Shown: piece after piece, positions 8,354-15,761 of the stretch | How positions within the stretch are numbered: the stretch's first letter is position 1 | Layout of the letters: each line of letters starts with the position of its first letter | From: Planctomycetota bacterium | Lineage (GTDB): Bacteria; Planctomycetota; PUPC01; DSUN01 | Direction of reading: 5' to 3' | NCBI GenBank assembly: GCA_016872875.1 | Contig: VGYW01000026.1 | Coordinates: 1-35,141 of the forward strand | Length of the DNA: 35,141 bases | Program-made: the position numbers and the translations under genes | Notes under the pieces: generated by a model | Seen by the model: the letters and a program-made list of their open reading frames with translations, nothing else | The model's database searches: none | What the model was told of the DNA's origin: nothing

Positions 8354-9691
8354 CTTCTCTGGCATCTGTGCGCCCACAGCCTTCCGCCAATCGTCGAGCT
8401 TCTTTCCCAGTTCGGCCGCCTTGCCGGGCAGCTTGCCCGCCAGGTCGGCCGTCTCGCCTTGATCGTCCTTCAGATTATAGAGCTCCAGCTTGCCGTCCTC
8501 ATAGAGCTCGATGAGCTTCCAGTCGCCGGCCCGGACGGCGCCGCCCGGCATGCCGCCCTGGTTGCTGTAGTGCGGGTAGTGCCAGTAGAGGGCGTCGCGT
8601 TTCAGCCCGCCCGTGCCCTTCAGCAGCGGCACGATGCTCTCGCCGTCCACCACAGCCGTGGGCGGCTGTGCCACACCCGCAATGTCGAGGAAAGTGGGAT
8701 AGAAGTCCTGGCTGCTGACCGGGGCGGAGCAGGTGGAGGCCGGCTTGACGGCGGCGGGCCAGCGGACGATGAGCGGGACTCGTATGCCGCCTTCGTAGAC
8801 GTGGCCCTTGCCCGCGCGGAAGGGGGCGTTGGAGGTCGCCGGCGTGTTCGGCCCCTCCTTGACCGACAGCCCGCCGTTGTCGGAGGTGAAGACCAGCACC
8901 GTGCGGTCGGCGATGCCCAGCTCGTCCAGCGTCTTCATCACGCGGCCGACGCTCTGGTCCACGCACTCCACCATCCCCGCGTAGACGGGGTTGTTCTGCC
9001 CGGCGTCGGGCTTGGCCTTGGCCGCATACTTGTCAATCAGGTCCTTCGTGGCCTCGAGGGGGATGTGGACGGAGTTGTGGCAGAGGTAGAGGAAGAAGGG
9101 CTTGTCGCGGTTGGCCTCGATGAACTTGAGGGCTTCGTCGGTGAAGCCTGATGCCTGTTTGTCCGTGCGGTTGGGGGCGTTCGGGACGCAGACCTGGAAG
9201 CCGTGCTGGTTTGGGGTGGCGAGCTTGCCCTCGTTGAGGTGCCACTTGCCGACGTGGCACGTGGCGTAGCCCGCGGCCCTGAGTGCCTCGGCGATAGTGA
9301 CCTCTTCGAGGGGGAGGTGGAGCTGCCAGTTGACGGGCACGATGGGCGAGTTGGCGGGCCAGCGCTTGCCCACGAGGAAGTTGGTCAGGCGAATCCTGGC
9401 CGGGTACTTGCCGGTCATCACGCTCGCGCGGGTGGGGGAGCAGACGGGGCAGGAGGCGTAGCCATCCGTGAACCGCATCCCCTGGCTCGCCAGGCGGTCG
9501 AGGCTAGGCGTCTCATAGAAAGTGCTCCCATAGCAGGCCAGGTCGGCCCAGCCCATGTCGTCAATCAGGATGAAGATGAAGTTGGGCTTGCTCACGGTCG
9601 TCTCCGCTGCCCACAGGTGTTCCTCCCGAAGGCCCAGTGCGGCCCCGGCCGCCCCCGCCCCGATGCGCTTCAGGGAATCCCGTCGCGTCAT
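8342..9691 (-). CDS. Tat-exported arylsulfatase-family sulfatase (1)
   Basis: A 449-residue type I sulfatase that hydrolyses sulfate esters after conversion of an active-site cysteine to formylglycine. The signature CSPTR at 84-88 gives C84 as that cysteine. D44-D45 (ILIDDMG) are metal ligands, and MTGKYPAR follows. MTRRDSLKRIGAGAAG is a twin-arginine signal. The protein is closely related to the next sulfatase: the two share residue numbering through the active site, which suggests local duplication. The last codons, CTA TAA, lie inside the family B repeat. A palindrome at 8651-8670 encodes the AQPPTAV segment. The sugar substrate is unknown. A sulfatase-maturing enzyme must be encoded elsewhere. 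Confidence 0.95.
   Translation of the reverse strand: MTRRDSLKRIGAGAAGAALGLREEHLWAAETTVSKPNFIFILIDDMGWADLACYGSTFYETPSLDRLASQGMRFTDGYASCPVCSPTRASVMTGKYPARIRLTNFLVGKRWPANSPIVPVNWQLHLPLEEVTIAEALRAAGYATCHVGKWHLNEGKLATPNQHGFQVCVPNAPNRTDKQASGFTDEALKFIEANRDKPFFLYLCHNSVHIPLEATKDLIDKYAAKAKPDAGQNNPVYAGMVECVDQSVGRVMKTLDELGIADRTVLVFTSDNGGLSVKEGPNTPATSNAPFRAGKGHVYEGGIRVPLIVRWPAAVKPASTCSAPVSSQDFYPTFLDIAGVAQPPTAVVDGESIVPLLKGTGGLKRDALYWHYPHYSNQGGMPGGAVRAGDWKLIELYEDGKLELYNLKDDQGETADLAGKLPGKAAELGKKLDDWRKAVGAQMPEKKRL
8651..8670. repeat. CACAGCCG palindrome within sulfatase 1
   Basis: CACAGCCG-TGGG-CGGCTGTG lies in frame and encodes part of AGVAQPPTAVVDG. The same palindrome with a different loop sits at the equivalent codons of the neighbouring sulfatase (10059-10078). 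The third sulfatase has an ordinary sequence of the same length there. Confidence 0.75.
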
Positions 9692-9697
9692 GTCAGC

Positions 9698-9721
9698 TCC
9701 TTTCCTGCCTTCCTTATAGTT
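9698..9721. repeat. Single arm of CTATAAGG-word repeat (family B, copy 2)
   Basis: TCCTTTCCTGCC followed by TTCCTTATAG lies in the 22-base space between two sulfatase genes. It matches the right arms at 8313-8353 and 11268-11315. No left arm is present. Its CTATAA end forms the stop of sulfatase 2. Confidence 0.65.
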
Positions 9722-11129
9722 TCTTCTTCGGGGCTTCCTTCTCCCGTTTGGGGTCGTGGTTGGGGTTAGGGGTGGGCATCTGGGCGCCCACCGCCTTGCG
9801 CCAGTCGTCGAGCTTCTTTCTCAGTTCGGCCGCCTTGTCGGGCAGCTTCGCCGCCAGGTCGGTCGTCTCGCTCAGGTCGTCCTTCAGATTGTAGAGTTCG
9901 AGCTTCCCCTCCTCATAGTACTCGATGAGCTTCCAGTCGCCACACCGCATGGCGCCGCCGGGCTTGGTGATGTGGTAGTGGGGGTAGTGCCAGTAGAGGG
10001 CGTCGCGCTCGATGCCGCCCGCCTGCTTCAGGAGCGGAACGGTGCTCAGGCCGTCGCGCACAGCCGAGGGCGGCTGTGCTACACCGGCCATTTCGAGGAT
10101 GGTCGGGAAGAAGTCCGTGCTGATGACGGGCACGGAGCAGGTGGAGCCTGGCTTGACGACGCCGGGCCAACGGACGAGCCACGGCTCGCGGATGCCACCT
10201 TCGTAGAGGGTGCCCTTGCCTGCGCGGAGCGGGGCGTTGGAGGTCACGCTCTCAAGGCCGCCATTGTCGGACATGAAGAACACCACCGTGCGGTCGGCGA
10301 GGCCCAGCTCGTCGAGCTTCGCCATCACGCGGCCAACGCTTTCATCCACGCTGGCGATCATGGCGGCGTAGGTGGCGCCGTTCTGCCCCTTCTCGGGCCG
10401 CCCCTTCAGGCGGGCCTTCTCCGTGAGGTCCTTCTTGGCCTGGAGCGGGGTGTGGACGGCGTAGTGGGGGAGGTAGAGGAAGAAGGGCTTGTCCTTGTTC
10501 GCCTCGATGAACTTCAGGGCTTCGTCGGTCAGGCGGTCGCTGAGGTATTCGCCTGGCTTGCCGTCCGGGACGCCTGGGATTTTGTAGGGGGCGAAGTAGC
10601 TGGGGGGCTGGCCGCGGTGGTCGCCGCCGAAGTTGAGGCCGAAGCCCTGGGCCTCGGGGCGGTATTCCGGCCCGCCGAGGTGCCACTTGCCAATCGAGGC
10701 CGAAACATATCCCGCCGCCTTGAGTGCCTCGGGAATCGTCACCTCCTCAAGCGCCAGGTGCTGGGTCCAGTTCGGCACGGCGAGCTTTGCGCGGGGGCGC
10801 CCGTGCCCGGGAATCCAATCCGTCAGGTGCAGCCTTGCGGGATACTTGCCCGTCAGGATGCTCGCCCGCGTGGGCGAGCAGACCGGGCAGGCGGCGTAGC
10901 CATCGGTGAACCGCATCCCCTGGCTCGCCAGCTTGTCAATGCTGGGCGTCTCGTAGACCGTGCTCCCGTAGCAGCCCAGGTCCCGCTGCCCCAGGTCGTC
11001 AATGAGGAAGAAGACGAAGGAGGGCGGGCGCGCGCCGTCAGGAACGCCTGAGGACAGGGCGGCTCGTAACGCAGCCGCCTGGCCGAAGAGGCCCGCGCCC
11101 GCCAGCTTGAGGAACTCGCGGCGATCCAT
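9714..11129 (-). CDS. Tat-exported arylsulfatase-family sulfatase (2)
   Basis: A 471-residue type I sulfatase. MDRREFLKLAGAGLFG is a twin-arginine signal, D44-D45 (FLIDDLG) contribute to the metal site, and CSPTR at 84-88 gives C84 as the formylglycine precursor. The following LTGKYPARLHLTDW block is characteristic of the family. Similarity to sulfatase 1 is high over the N-terminal half and again near the C-terminus (YWHYPHY, DWKLIEYYEEGKLELYNL). It is probably co-transcribed with sulfatases 1 and 3, all on the minus strand. The C-terminal tail after GAQMP is a charged extension (NPNHDPKREKEAPKKKL) ending at a stop provided by the family B repeat. Confidence 0.95.
   Translation of the reverse strand: MDRREFLKLAGAGLFGQAAALRAALSSGVPDGARPPSFVFFLIDDLGQRDLGCYGSTVYETPSIDKLASQGMRFTDGYAACPVCSPTRASILTGKYPARLHLTDWIPGHGRPRAKLAVPNWTQHLALEEVTIPEALKAAGYVSASIGKWHLGGPEYRPEAQGFGLNFGGDHRGQPPSYFAPYKIPGVPDGKPGEYLSDRLTDEALKFIEANKDKPFFLYLPHYAVHTPLQAKKDLTEKARLKGRPEKGQNGATYAAMIASVDESVGRVMAKLDELGLADRTVVFFMSDNGGLESVTSNAPLRAGKGTLYEGGIREPWLVRWPGVVKPGSTCSVPVISTDFFPTILEMAGVAQPPSAVRDGLSTVPLLKQAGGIERDALYWHYPHYHITKPGGAMRCGDWKLIEYYEEGKLELYNLKDDLSETTDLAAKLPDKAAELRKKLDDWRKAVGAQMPTPNPNHDPKREKEAPKKKL
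10059..10078. repeat. CACAGCCG palindrome within sulfatase 2
   Basis: CACAGCCG-AGGG-CGGCTGTG encodes part of AGVAQPPSAVRDG, at the same protein position as the palindrome at 8651-8670. The arms are identical and the loop differs (AGGG against TGGG). Confidence 0.75.
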
Positions 11130-11150
11130 GAGCGATTCTCCTGAGCCATC

Positions 11151-11315
11151 AAGAATGAACTATAAGGAATGCAGGAATGCAGGAAAAGGCAAGAGAGCTT
11201 GGGCCGGGAAGCGCCAGACGCCGCGCGCCGGATCGGGGACGCCTCTGAGGCCCCAGCGGCCCTCGGCCTCTCTCCTCTTCTCCTTTCCTGCCTTCTTGCC
11301 TTCCTTATAGTCCCT
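11151..11315. repeat. CTATAAGG-word hairpin (family B, copy 3)
   Basis: The left arm at 11151-11197 (ACTATAAGGAATGCAGGAA and following) and the right arm at 11268-11315 (CTCCTTTCCTGCC ... TTCCTTATAG) can pair. They enclose about 70 GC-rich bases with no gene. This copy separates sulfatase 3 from sulfatase 2 and shows what the element looks like without the GxxExxY gene. Confidence 0.7.
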
Positions 11316-11333
11316 CTTCCGCCTTCTCTTTCC

Positions 11334-12800
11334 TCATCCCGCGGTTCCGCACGGGCGGCGGTTCTTGCCGGTCGTGCCGCGGTTGGCGTCGCCGATGTCC
11401 TCGCGGCAGCGCTCGGCGAGGTCTTCCAGGCGCTTGACCACATCGGGGTTCCCCGCGGCAACGTCGTTCTTCTCGCTGATGTCGGCCTCGAGGTCGTAGA
11501 GGGCGGCGGGGCGCTCCTGGGCCGCCTTGGCCTTCCCGCCGCCAACCTTTCGGGCGAGGTGAAGCTTCCACTTGCCGCTGCGGACGGCCTCCAGGCCGTA
11601 GCCGCGGTAGTGGAAGAAGGCTTCGGTGGGGCTCTTGGCGCCCGGTGCGCCCGACATCAGGGGCCAGATGTCCTTGCCGTCAATGATGCGGTCCTTCGGG
11701 GCCTCGGCGCCGGCCAGCTTGGCGAAAGTCGGCAACAGGTCCATCGTCGAGGCGAACTCGCCGCAGGTCTTGCCAGCCGGGATGCGGCCGGGCCACCACA
11801 TGACGCACGGCTCGCGCATGCCCCCCTCCCAGGTCGTGCCCTTCCCCTCGCGGAGCGGAAGCGCCGAGCCGCCGTTCCTACCCATCACCAGCCACGGGCC
11901 GTTGTCCGAGGTGTAGACCACGCAGGTGTTCTCGGCGAGGCCGAGCTTGCGAACCGTGTCGAGGATCTGGCCCGTGCTCCAGTCTATCTCCTCGATCACA
12001 TCGCCGTAGAGTCCCCGCTTGGACTTGCCCTTGAAGCGCTCCGAGACGAACAGCGGCACGTGAGGCATATTGTGAGGAAGGTAGAGGAGGAACGGCTTGT
12101 CCTTGTTCGCCGTGATGAACCTGATTGCTTCCTCGGTGTAGCGGGTGGTGAGTGTTGCCTGGTCAACAGGGTATTCGATGACCTTCTCGCCGCGAAAGAG
12201 GGGCACCTTGTGGTTCCTGGGCTTCTCCTTGCGCATCCGCTCGGCGTCCATCCCCTCGTTCCACCTCACGTCGTCGGCCACGGCCATGTTGGGGTCAACG
12301 GCCATGTCGTTGCTGTAAGGGATGCCGAGATAGGAATCGAAGCCGTGGCGAGTGGGGAGGAAGGGGGGCAGGTGGCCGAGGTGCCACTTGCCGACGCATG
12401 CCGTGGCATAGCCGCGCGCCTTCAGCAGCTCCGCGAGAGTCGTCTCCTTGTCGCTTATCCCCACCTTCGAGCCTGGGAAGAGCACGTTGGGCAGACACAC
12501 CCGTTGCGGATAACAGCCGGTCATCAGCGCGGCGCGCGACGGCGTACACACGCAGGCCGCGACATGGAAGTCCGTGAACCGCGTCCCTTCGGCGGCCATC
12601 TTGTCAATGCAGGGCGTCGCGATGTTCGGCGACCCGAAGCAGCCGAGGTCCTGGTAGCCCTGGTCGTCCGTGAAGATGACGATGAAGTTCGGCGGGCGGC
12701 CTGTTGCGGGCGTCTCGCCGCCGCTTGCCTCATGCGCAAGCACTGCGGCCCCTGCCCCCAGCGTCCCCAGAAACTCACGACGATTCAACTTCTTCCCCAT
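11334..12800 (-). CDS. Tat-exported arylsulfatase-family sulfatase (3)
   Basis: A 488-residue type I sulfatase. The signal is MGKKLNRREFLGTLGAGAAV (twin-arginine). TDDQG at 44-48 holds metal ligands, and CTPSR at 85-89 makes C85 the formylglycine precursor. Later blocks PHNMPHVPL and YTSDNGPW are typical. It is more divergent from sulfatases 1 and 2 than they are from each other, and it lacks their palindrome-encoded AQPP(S/T)AV segment. The start at 12800 is set by AGGAGG eight bases upstream; longer frames run into repeat-like DNA. It is the first gene of the sulfatase group by direction of transcription. The substrate is unknown. Confidence 0.95.
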   Translation of the reverse strand: MGKKLNRREFLGTLGAGAAVLAHEASGGETPATGRPPNFIVIFTDDQGYQDLGCFGSPNIATPCIDKMAAEGTRFTDFHVAACVCTPSRAALMTGCYPQRVCLPNVLFPGSKVGISDKETTLAELLKARGYATACVGKWHLGHLPPFLPTRHGFDSYLGIPYSNDMAVDPNMAVADDVRWNEGMDAERMRKEKPRNHKVPLFRGEKVIEYPVDQATLTTRYTEEAIRFITANKDKPFLLYLPHNMPHVPLFVSERFKGKSKRGLYGDVIEEIDWSTGQILDTVRKLGLAENTCVVYTSDNGPWLVMGRNGGSALPLREGKGTTWEGGMREPCVMWWPGRIPAGKTCGEFASTMDLLPTFAKLAGAEAPKDRIIDGKDIWPLMSGAPGAKSPTEAFFHYRGYGLEAVRSGKWKLHLARKVGGGKAKAAQERPAALYDLEADISEKNDVAAGNPDVVKRLEDLAERCREDIGDANRGTTGKNRRPCGTAG

Positions 12801-13219
12801 AGTCAGACCTCCTTGTCGCAATCGGGCGATTCGTGTTGCGCCTTGGGCGCCCCGCCGATGAGGCCAGGGTCGGCCTGGCCCGCGGGGCACGGAGGCCCCG
12901 CCCATAAACACCAAGAATCGTGGCGAGCTATTCAGCCCGGATTTCCGACCGCACGGGTCTTGAAACCAGGCCGTCTACCGCTACAATCCCGTGTGTTTCG
13001 GCAAACAGGGTCATGCGGAAAGGACGGCCTGGCAATGACACAGTGTAGCGAAAAGGCGATGCGTTTCAAGCACCTCGGCTCGCGGACAAGGTGGTCACGC
13101 GGTCGCCCACGGAACGGCCCCCGCGTCCCCGATCTTCGCGGGCCAGAGACGGCCCGCCTACAGCCTGTGGCCGCCGCTCGCACCATTTGATCGAGGATCG
13201 AGGCGGGTTATATGGGCCA
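12801..13219. other. Gene-free stretch upstream of sulfatase 3
   Basis: No credible gene was found. At 12862-12901 there are two adjacent hairpins, GGCCAGG-GTCGG-CCTGGCC and GCGGGGC-ACGGAG-GCCCCGC, in the same two-hairpin style as the repeats in purL. The rest (12902-13219) shows no recognisable gene, RNA or clear promoter, only scattered GGCCCG/CGGGCC palindromes. Confidence 0.6.
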
Positions 13220-13465
13220 CCCATAGTGTGCCAAACATCAGGGGCGCAGTTGGCCCACTATGGGCAAAACGGCCCCGGATGGGTCCGGATCGCCAAAGCG
13301 CCCATACTGTATCAAACACCAGGCGCGCACAGTTGATACAGTATGGCGGGACTGCACCGGAAGCCCCCGGATCGCCAAAGCGCCCATACTGGCTCAGGTA
13401 TCAGGGGCGGGGAGTTGACCCAGTATGGAGGGATTGCCCCGGACGCATGGGGTCGCCGAGGCCCC
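13220..13465. repeat. Three tandem covarying hairpins, about 81 bases per unit
   Basis: Units start at 13220, 13301 and 13383 (periods 81 and 82). Each begins with an inverted repeat of about 16 bases around a loop related to ATCAGGGGCG. The stems are CCCATAGTGTGCC/GGCCCACTATGGG, CCATACTGTATCAAC/GTTGATACAGTATGG and CCATACTGGCTCA/TGACCCAGTATGG. Where one arm changes between units, the other arm mostly changes to keep pairing. A conserved spacer follows, CCCCGGAT..CGCCAAAGCG in units 1 and 2 and degenerate in unit 3. Open frames across it are probably by chance. It ends about 20 bases before the stop of the DUF362 gene. Confidence 0.8.
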
Positions 13466-13485
13466 CCGGGTGGGGGAGACCGGCC

Positions 13486-14664
13486 TCAAGGCTGCGGGCT
13501 TTCAGCCTTCCGTTTCTTGCGGCGCTCGCGGCGGGACTCGTAGGCGCGGAGGAGCCAGCTCTTGCGGAGGGCGACGGCCCCGTGCGGGCAGAGCTCGTGG
13601 CAGCAGAAGCAGCGGATGCACGCCGCGTAGTCAATCGCCAGCCGGTCCTTCCCCTTGATGGCCTGGGCGGGACAACTCAGTTGGCAGAGCATGCAGCGTC
13701 GGCACAATTCCTGGACGATCTGGGGGTCAACTCGGACGGCGCGGCTGATGAGCTTGACGAGGAAGGCGGGGAGGAGCTCGTAGAGGAGGTTGGAGGCGCG
13801 GGCGAAGTCGGGCACGAGGCAGCTCTCGAGGGGCTCGCCGACGACCTCGATCTTGCGGAGGTCGCTGGCGCCCAAGCCGCGCTGTTCGGCCTGGCGCAGG
13901 ATGCGGACCGAGCGGGCGGGGTAGCCGACGATGCGGCAGGCGACGGCATCGGCGGCCACGGCGTCCTCGCTGGCGATCAGCAGGCCGAGCGGCCGGGGGT
14001 CGCCGTGGGCGGGGCCGTTGCCCTCCATCGCCACGATGGCGTCAATGAGGGCGAAGCTGGGGCGCACGGCGGCGTAGACGTCGAGGAGAGCGGCGGCGAG
14101 GAGGCGGCTGGTGGGGGCGAGCTTGTGCATGCGTATCTTGCCGCCGCCGGGGAGGCAGCCGAGCATGTTCTTGACGGCGCCCGTGTAGAGGGCCTGGCCG
14201 TGGGTCTTCAGCTTGGGCAGGGAGAAGAGCGCGTCGGCCTGGCGCGCGGCCCGCGCGACGGCGAAGCGCTTGAGGACAACTCCGTCGGACAGGTCCACGA
14301 AGTCGGCTTCGCCGGCATCGAAGTCCTTGATCTCCGCCCCCGCCTCGGTCGCAGCCGCGCCGATGCCCGTGGCCTCGAGCACCTTCGCGGTGACGTTCCA
14401 GTTGATGCCGCCTGGGGAGTCGCCCACCCAGGCCGTGGCGCCCGCCTCGCGGACGAGGCGCGCCGCCGCCGCGACGACGCTCGGGTGGGTCGTCACCGCC
14501 TTCTCAGGCGCCTTGGCCGAGAGCATGTTCGGCTTGAGGAGCACCCGCTGCCCTGGCCGCACGAACCGCCCGATGCCGCCGAGGAGCTCGAAGCACTTCG
14601 CAATCGCCCCTAGCACCCTCTGAGGCTCGTAATCGGCGCACCTGACGACAGCCACCTTCACCAC
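13486..14664 (-). CDS. DUF362 domain protein with C-terminal ferredoxin
   Basis: A 392-residue cytoplasmic protein. Residues 1-300 form a DUF362 domain (RVLLKPNMLSAKAPEKAVTTHPSVV, FSLPKLKTHGQALYTGAVKNMLG). The C-terminus carries two 4Fe-4S motifs, CRRCMLCQLSC at 321-331 followed by P and CIRCFCCHELCP from 349, then a very basic tail (RRERRKKRKAES). Such proteins are thought to take part in electron transfer, but the reaction is not established. There is no signal peptide. The CDS is followed downstream, on its own strand, by the tandem hairpins at 13220-13465. The start matches the family N-terminus (MVKVAVVRCADY). Confidence 0.9.
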   Translation of the reverse strand: MVKVAVVRCADYEPQRVLGAIAKCFELLGGIGRFVRPGQRVLLKPNMLSAKAPEKAVTTHPSVVAAAARLVREAGATAWVGDSPGGINWNVTAKVLEATGIGAAATEAGAEIKDFDAGEADFVDLSDGVVLKRFAVARAARQADALFSLPKLKTHGQALYTGAVKNMLGCLPGGGKIRMHKLAPTSRLLAAALLDVYAAVRPSFALIDAIVAMEGNGPAHGDPRPLGLLIASEDAVAADAVACRIVGYPARSVRILRQAEQRGLGASDLRKIEVVGEPLESCLVPDFARASNLLYELLPAFLVKLISRAVRVDPQIVQELCRRCMLCQLSCPAQAIKGKDRLAIDYAACIRCFCCHELCPHGAVALRKSWLLRAYESRRERRKKRKAESPQP

Positions 14665-14680
14665 AGGGTTCTACCCTCTT

Positions 14681-14784
14681 CAATCGTCCTCGTCCGTCGT
14701 CCTCGTCCCTCGTCCTCGACTCTTCTCTGCCACGGAGCCAGAAAGATCGAGGACGAGGACGAGGGACGAGGACGAGGACGATAA
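14681..14784. repeat. GAGGAC-word hairpin (family C, copy 1)
   Basis: Left arm ATCGTCCTCGTCC... of about 37 bases and right arm ...GGACGAGGACGAT of 36 bases are reverse complements apart from one inserted base. Both contain the same irregular CCCTC/GAGGG word. The loop begins CTCGACTCTTCTC, as in copies 2 and 4. It lies between the DUF362 gene and the DMT permease gene. Confidence 0.85.
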
Positions 14785-14795
14785 GACCTTTTTAT

Positions 14796-15671
14796 TCAGC
14801 GTGCCATTGCGATGAGGGTGACTCCGCCGAGGATGAGTCCGCCCGCGAAGAGGCGGATTCCTCCGCAGCGTTCGCCGAGGAGCAGGGTGCCGAGGAGAAT
14901 GGCCATTATCTGGCTCGTCTGGCGGGCCGCCACGATGTAGCTCACCTTGTCAGTCTCCATCACGTAGAGGACGAGGACGTAGGCCCCGAAGTCGAGGAAG
15001 CCCGATATGGCGAGGGGCCACCACTCGGAGCGGAAGAGCGCCACAACGTCGGCCACGCCGGCGCGCCGCAGCACGTAGGGCGCGAGGAGGAACACCGTGA
15101 CCACCCAGTGGACGTAGTTGAATGCAATCGGCTTGGCGTAGCGGCTCATCGCCAGCTTGTCTATGATCGAGTAGGCGGAGACCATGACCGCGGCCAGGAG
15201 GGCAAAGACCGTGCCACGGGTGAGGAAGGAGTGGTGGACCTTGAGCATGTGCTCGATGCTGGCGCCCTGAAGGTGGATGACGAGAATGGAGGCGCAGACG
15301 ACGGCGATGCCGACTGCGCCGAGGAGGGAGAGGCTCTCGCCCAGGAAGGCCACTGCCCAGAAGGGGACGATTGCGGGGGCGATGCGGCTGAGCGGATAGG
15401 CGAGCGAGAGGTCGCACGTGCGGAGCGCCTCGGCGAGGAAGATGACGTAGACCGCCTTGGCCGCGGCCGAGGCCAGGATGCACGCCCAGGCGGCAGTGCC
15501 CAGATGGGCGTCCAGCCCCTGAGCCAGGTAGAGCGGCAGGTAGAAGACCGCCCCCAGCGCGTAGAGGCCCCAGATGAAGGCCAGCTTGTGGGCCGACTGC
15601 TTTGCGAAGAAGTTCCACATCGCGTGGCCCGCGGCCGACAGCAGCACGATGAGCAGAGGAATGAGTTCCAT
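14796..15671 (-). CDS. EamA/DMT-family membrane transporter
   Basis: A 291-residue protein with about ten hydrophobic segments arranged as two EamA repeats, residues 1-140 and 150-291. Features include LLSAAGHAMWNFFAKQS at the start of repeat 1, SLAYPLSRIAPAIVPFWAVAFLGE at the end of repeat 1, and ARQTSQIMAILLGTLLLGERCG in repeat 2. The family exports or imports small metabolites such as amino acids or nucleotide-sugar related compounds; the substrate cannot be read from sequence. It is flanked on both sides by hairpin repeats of different families and may share a transcript with its neighbours. Confidence 0.9.
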   Translation of the reverse strand: MELIPLLIVLLSAAGHAMWNFFAKQSAHKLAFIWGLYALGAVFYLPLYLAQGLDAHLGTAAWACILASAAAKAVYVIFLAEALRTCDLSLAYPLSRIAPAIVPFWAVAFLGESLSLLGAVGIAVVCASILVIHLQGASIEHMLKVHHSFLTRGTVFALLAAVMVSAYSIIDKLAMSRYAKPIAFNYVHWVVTVFLLAPYVLRRAGVADVVALFRSEWWPLAISGFLDFGAYVLVLYVMETDKVSYIVAARQTSQIMAILLGTLLLGERCGGIRLFAGGLILGGVTLIAMAR

Positions 15672-15677
15672 TCAGGG

Positions 15678-15761
15678 CCTCAAGCTACAGGCCACAAGCT
15701 GCAAGCCAAGAGCCAGCCCGTTCCGAAGCTTGAAGCTTGTGGCTTGCAGCTTGAAGCTTCG
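15678..15761. repeat. AAGCTTG-word hairpin (family D)
   Basis: The left arm (CTACAGGCCACAAGCTGCAAG) and the right arm (AAGCTTGTGGCTTGCAGCTTG) pair imperfectly and are built from AAGCT, TGCAG and GGC words. The element fills exactly the gap between the DMT gene start (15671) and the stop of the next gene (15762). Confidence 0.72.

Noticed and set aside
12932..13186. Short open frames between sulfatase 3 and the tandem hairpins
   Set aside because: No ribosome site, no recognisable protein pattern, and overlapping frames on both strands of similar quality.
13220..13465. Integron attC sites or a CRISPR array
   Set aside because: AAC/GTT triplets occur on the inner side of the stems and do not fit the RYYYAAC/GTTRRRY outer boxes, and no integrase is present. 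Only three units exist, and the variable part is the stem and not a spacer between identical repeats.
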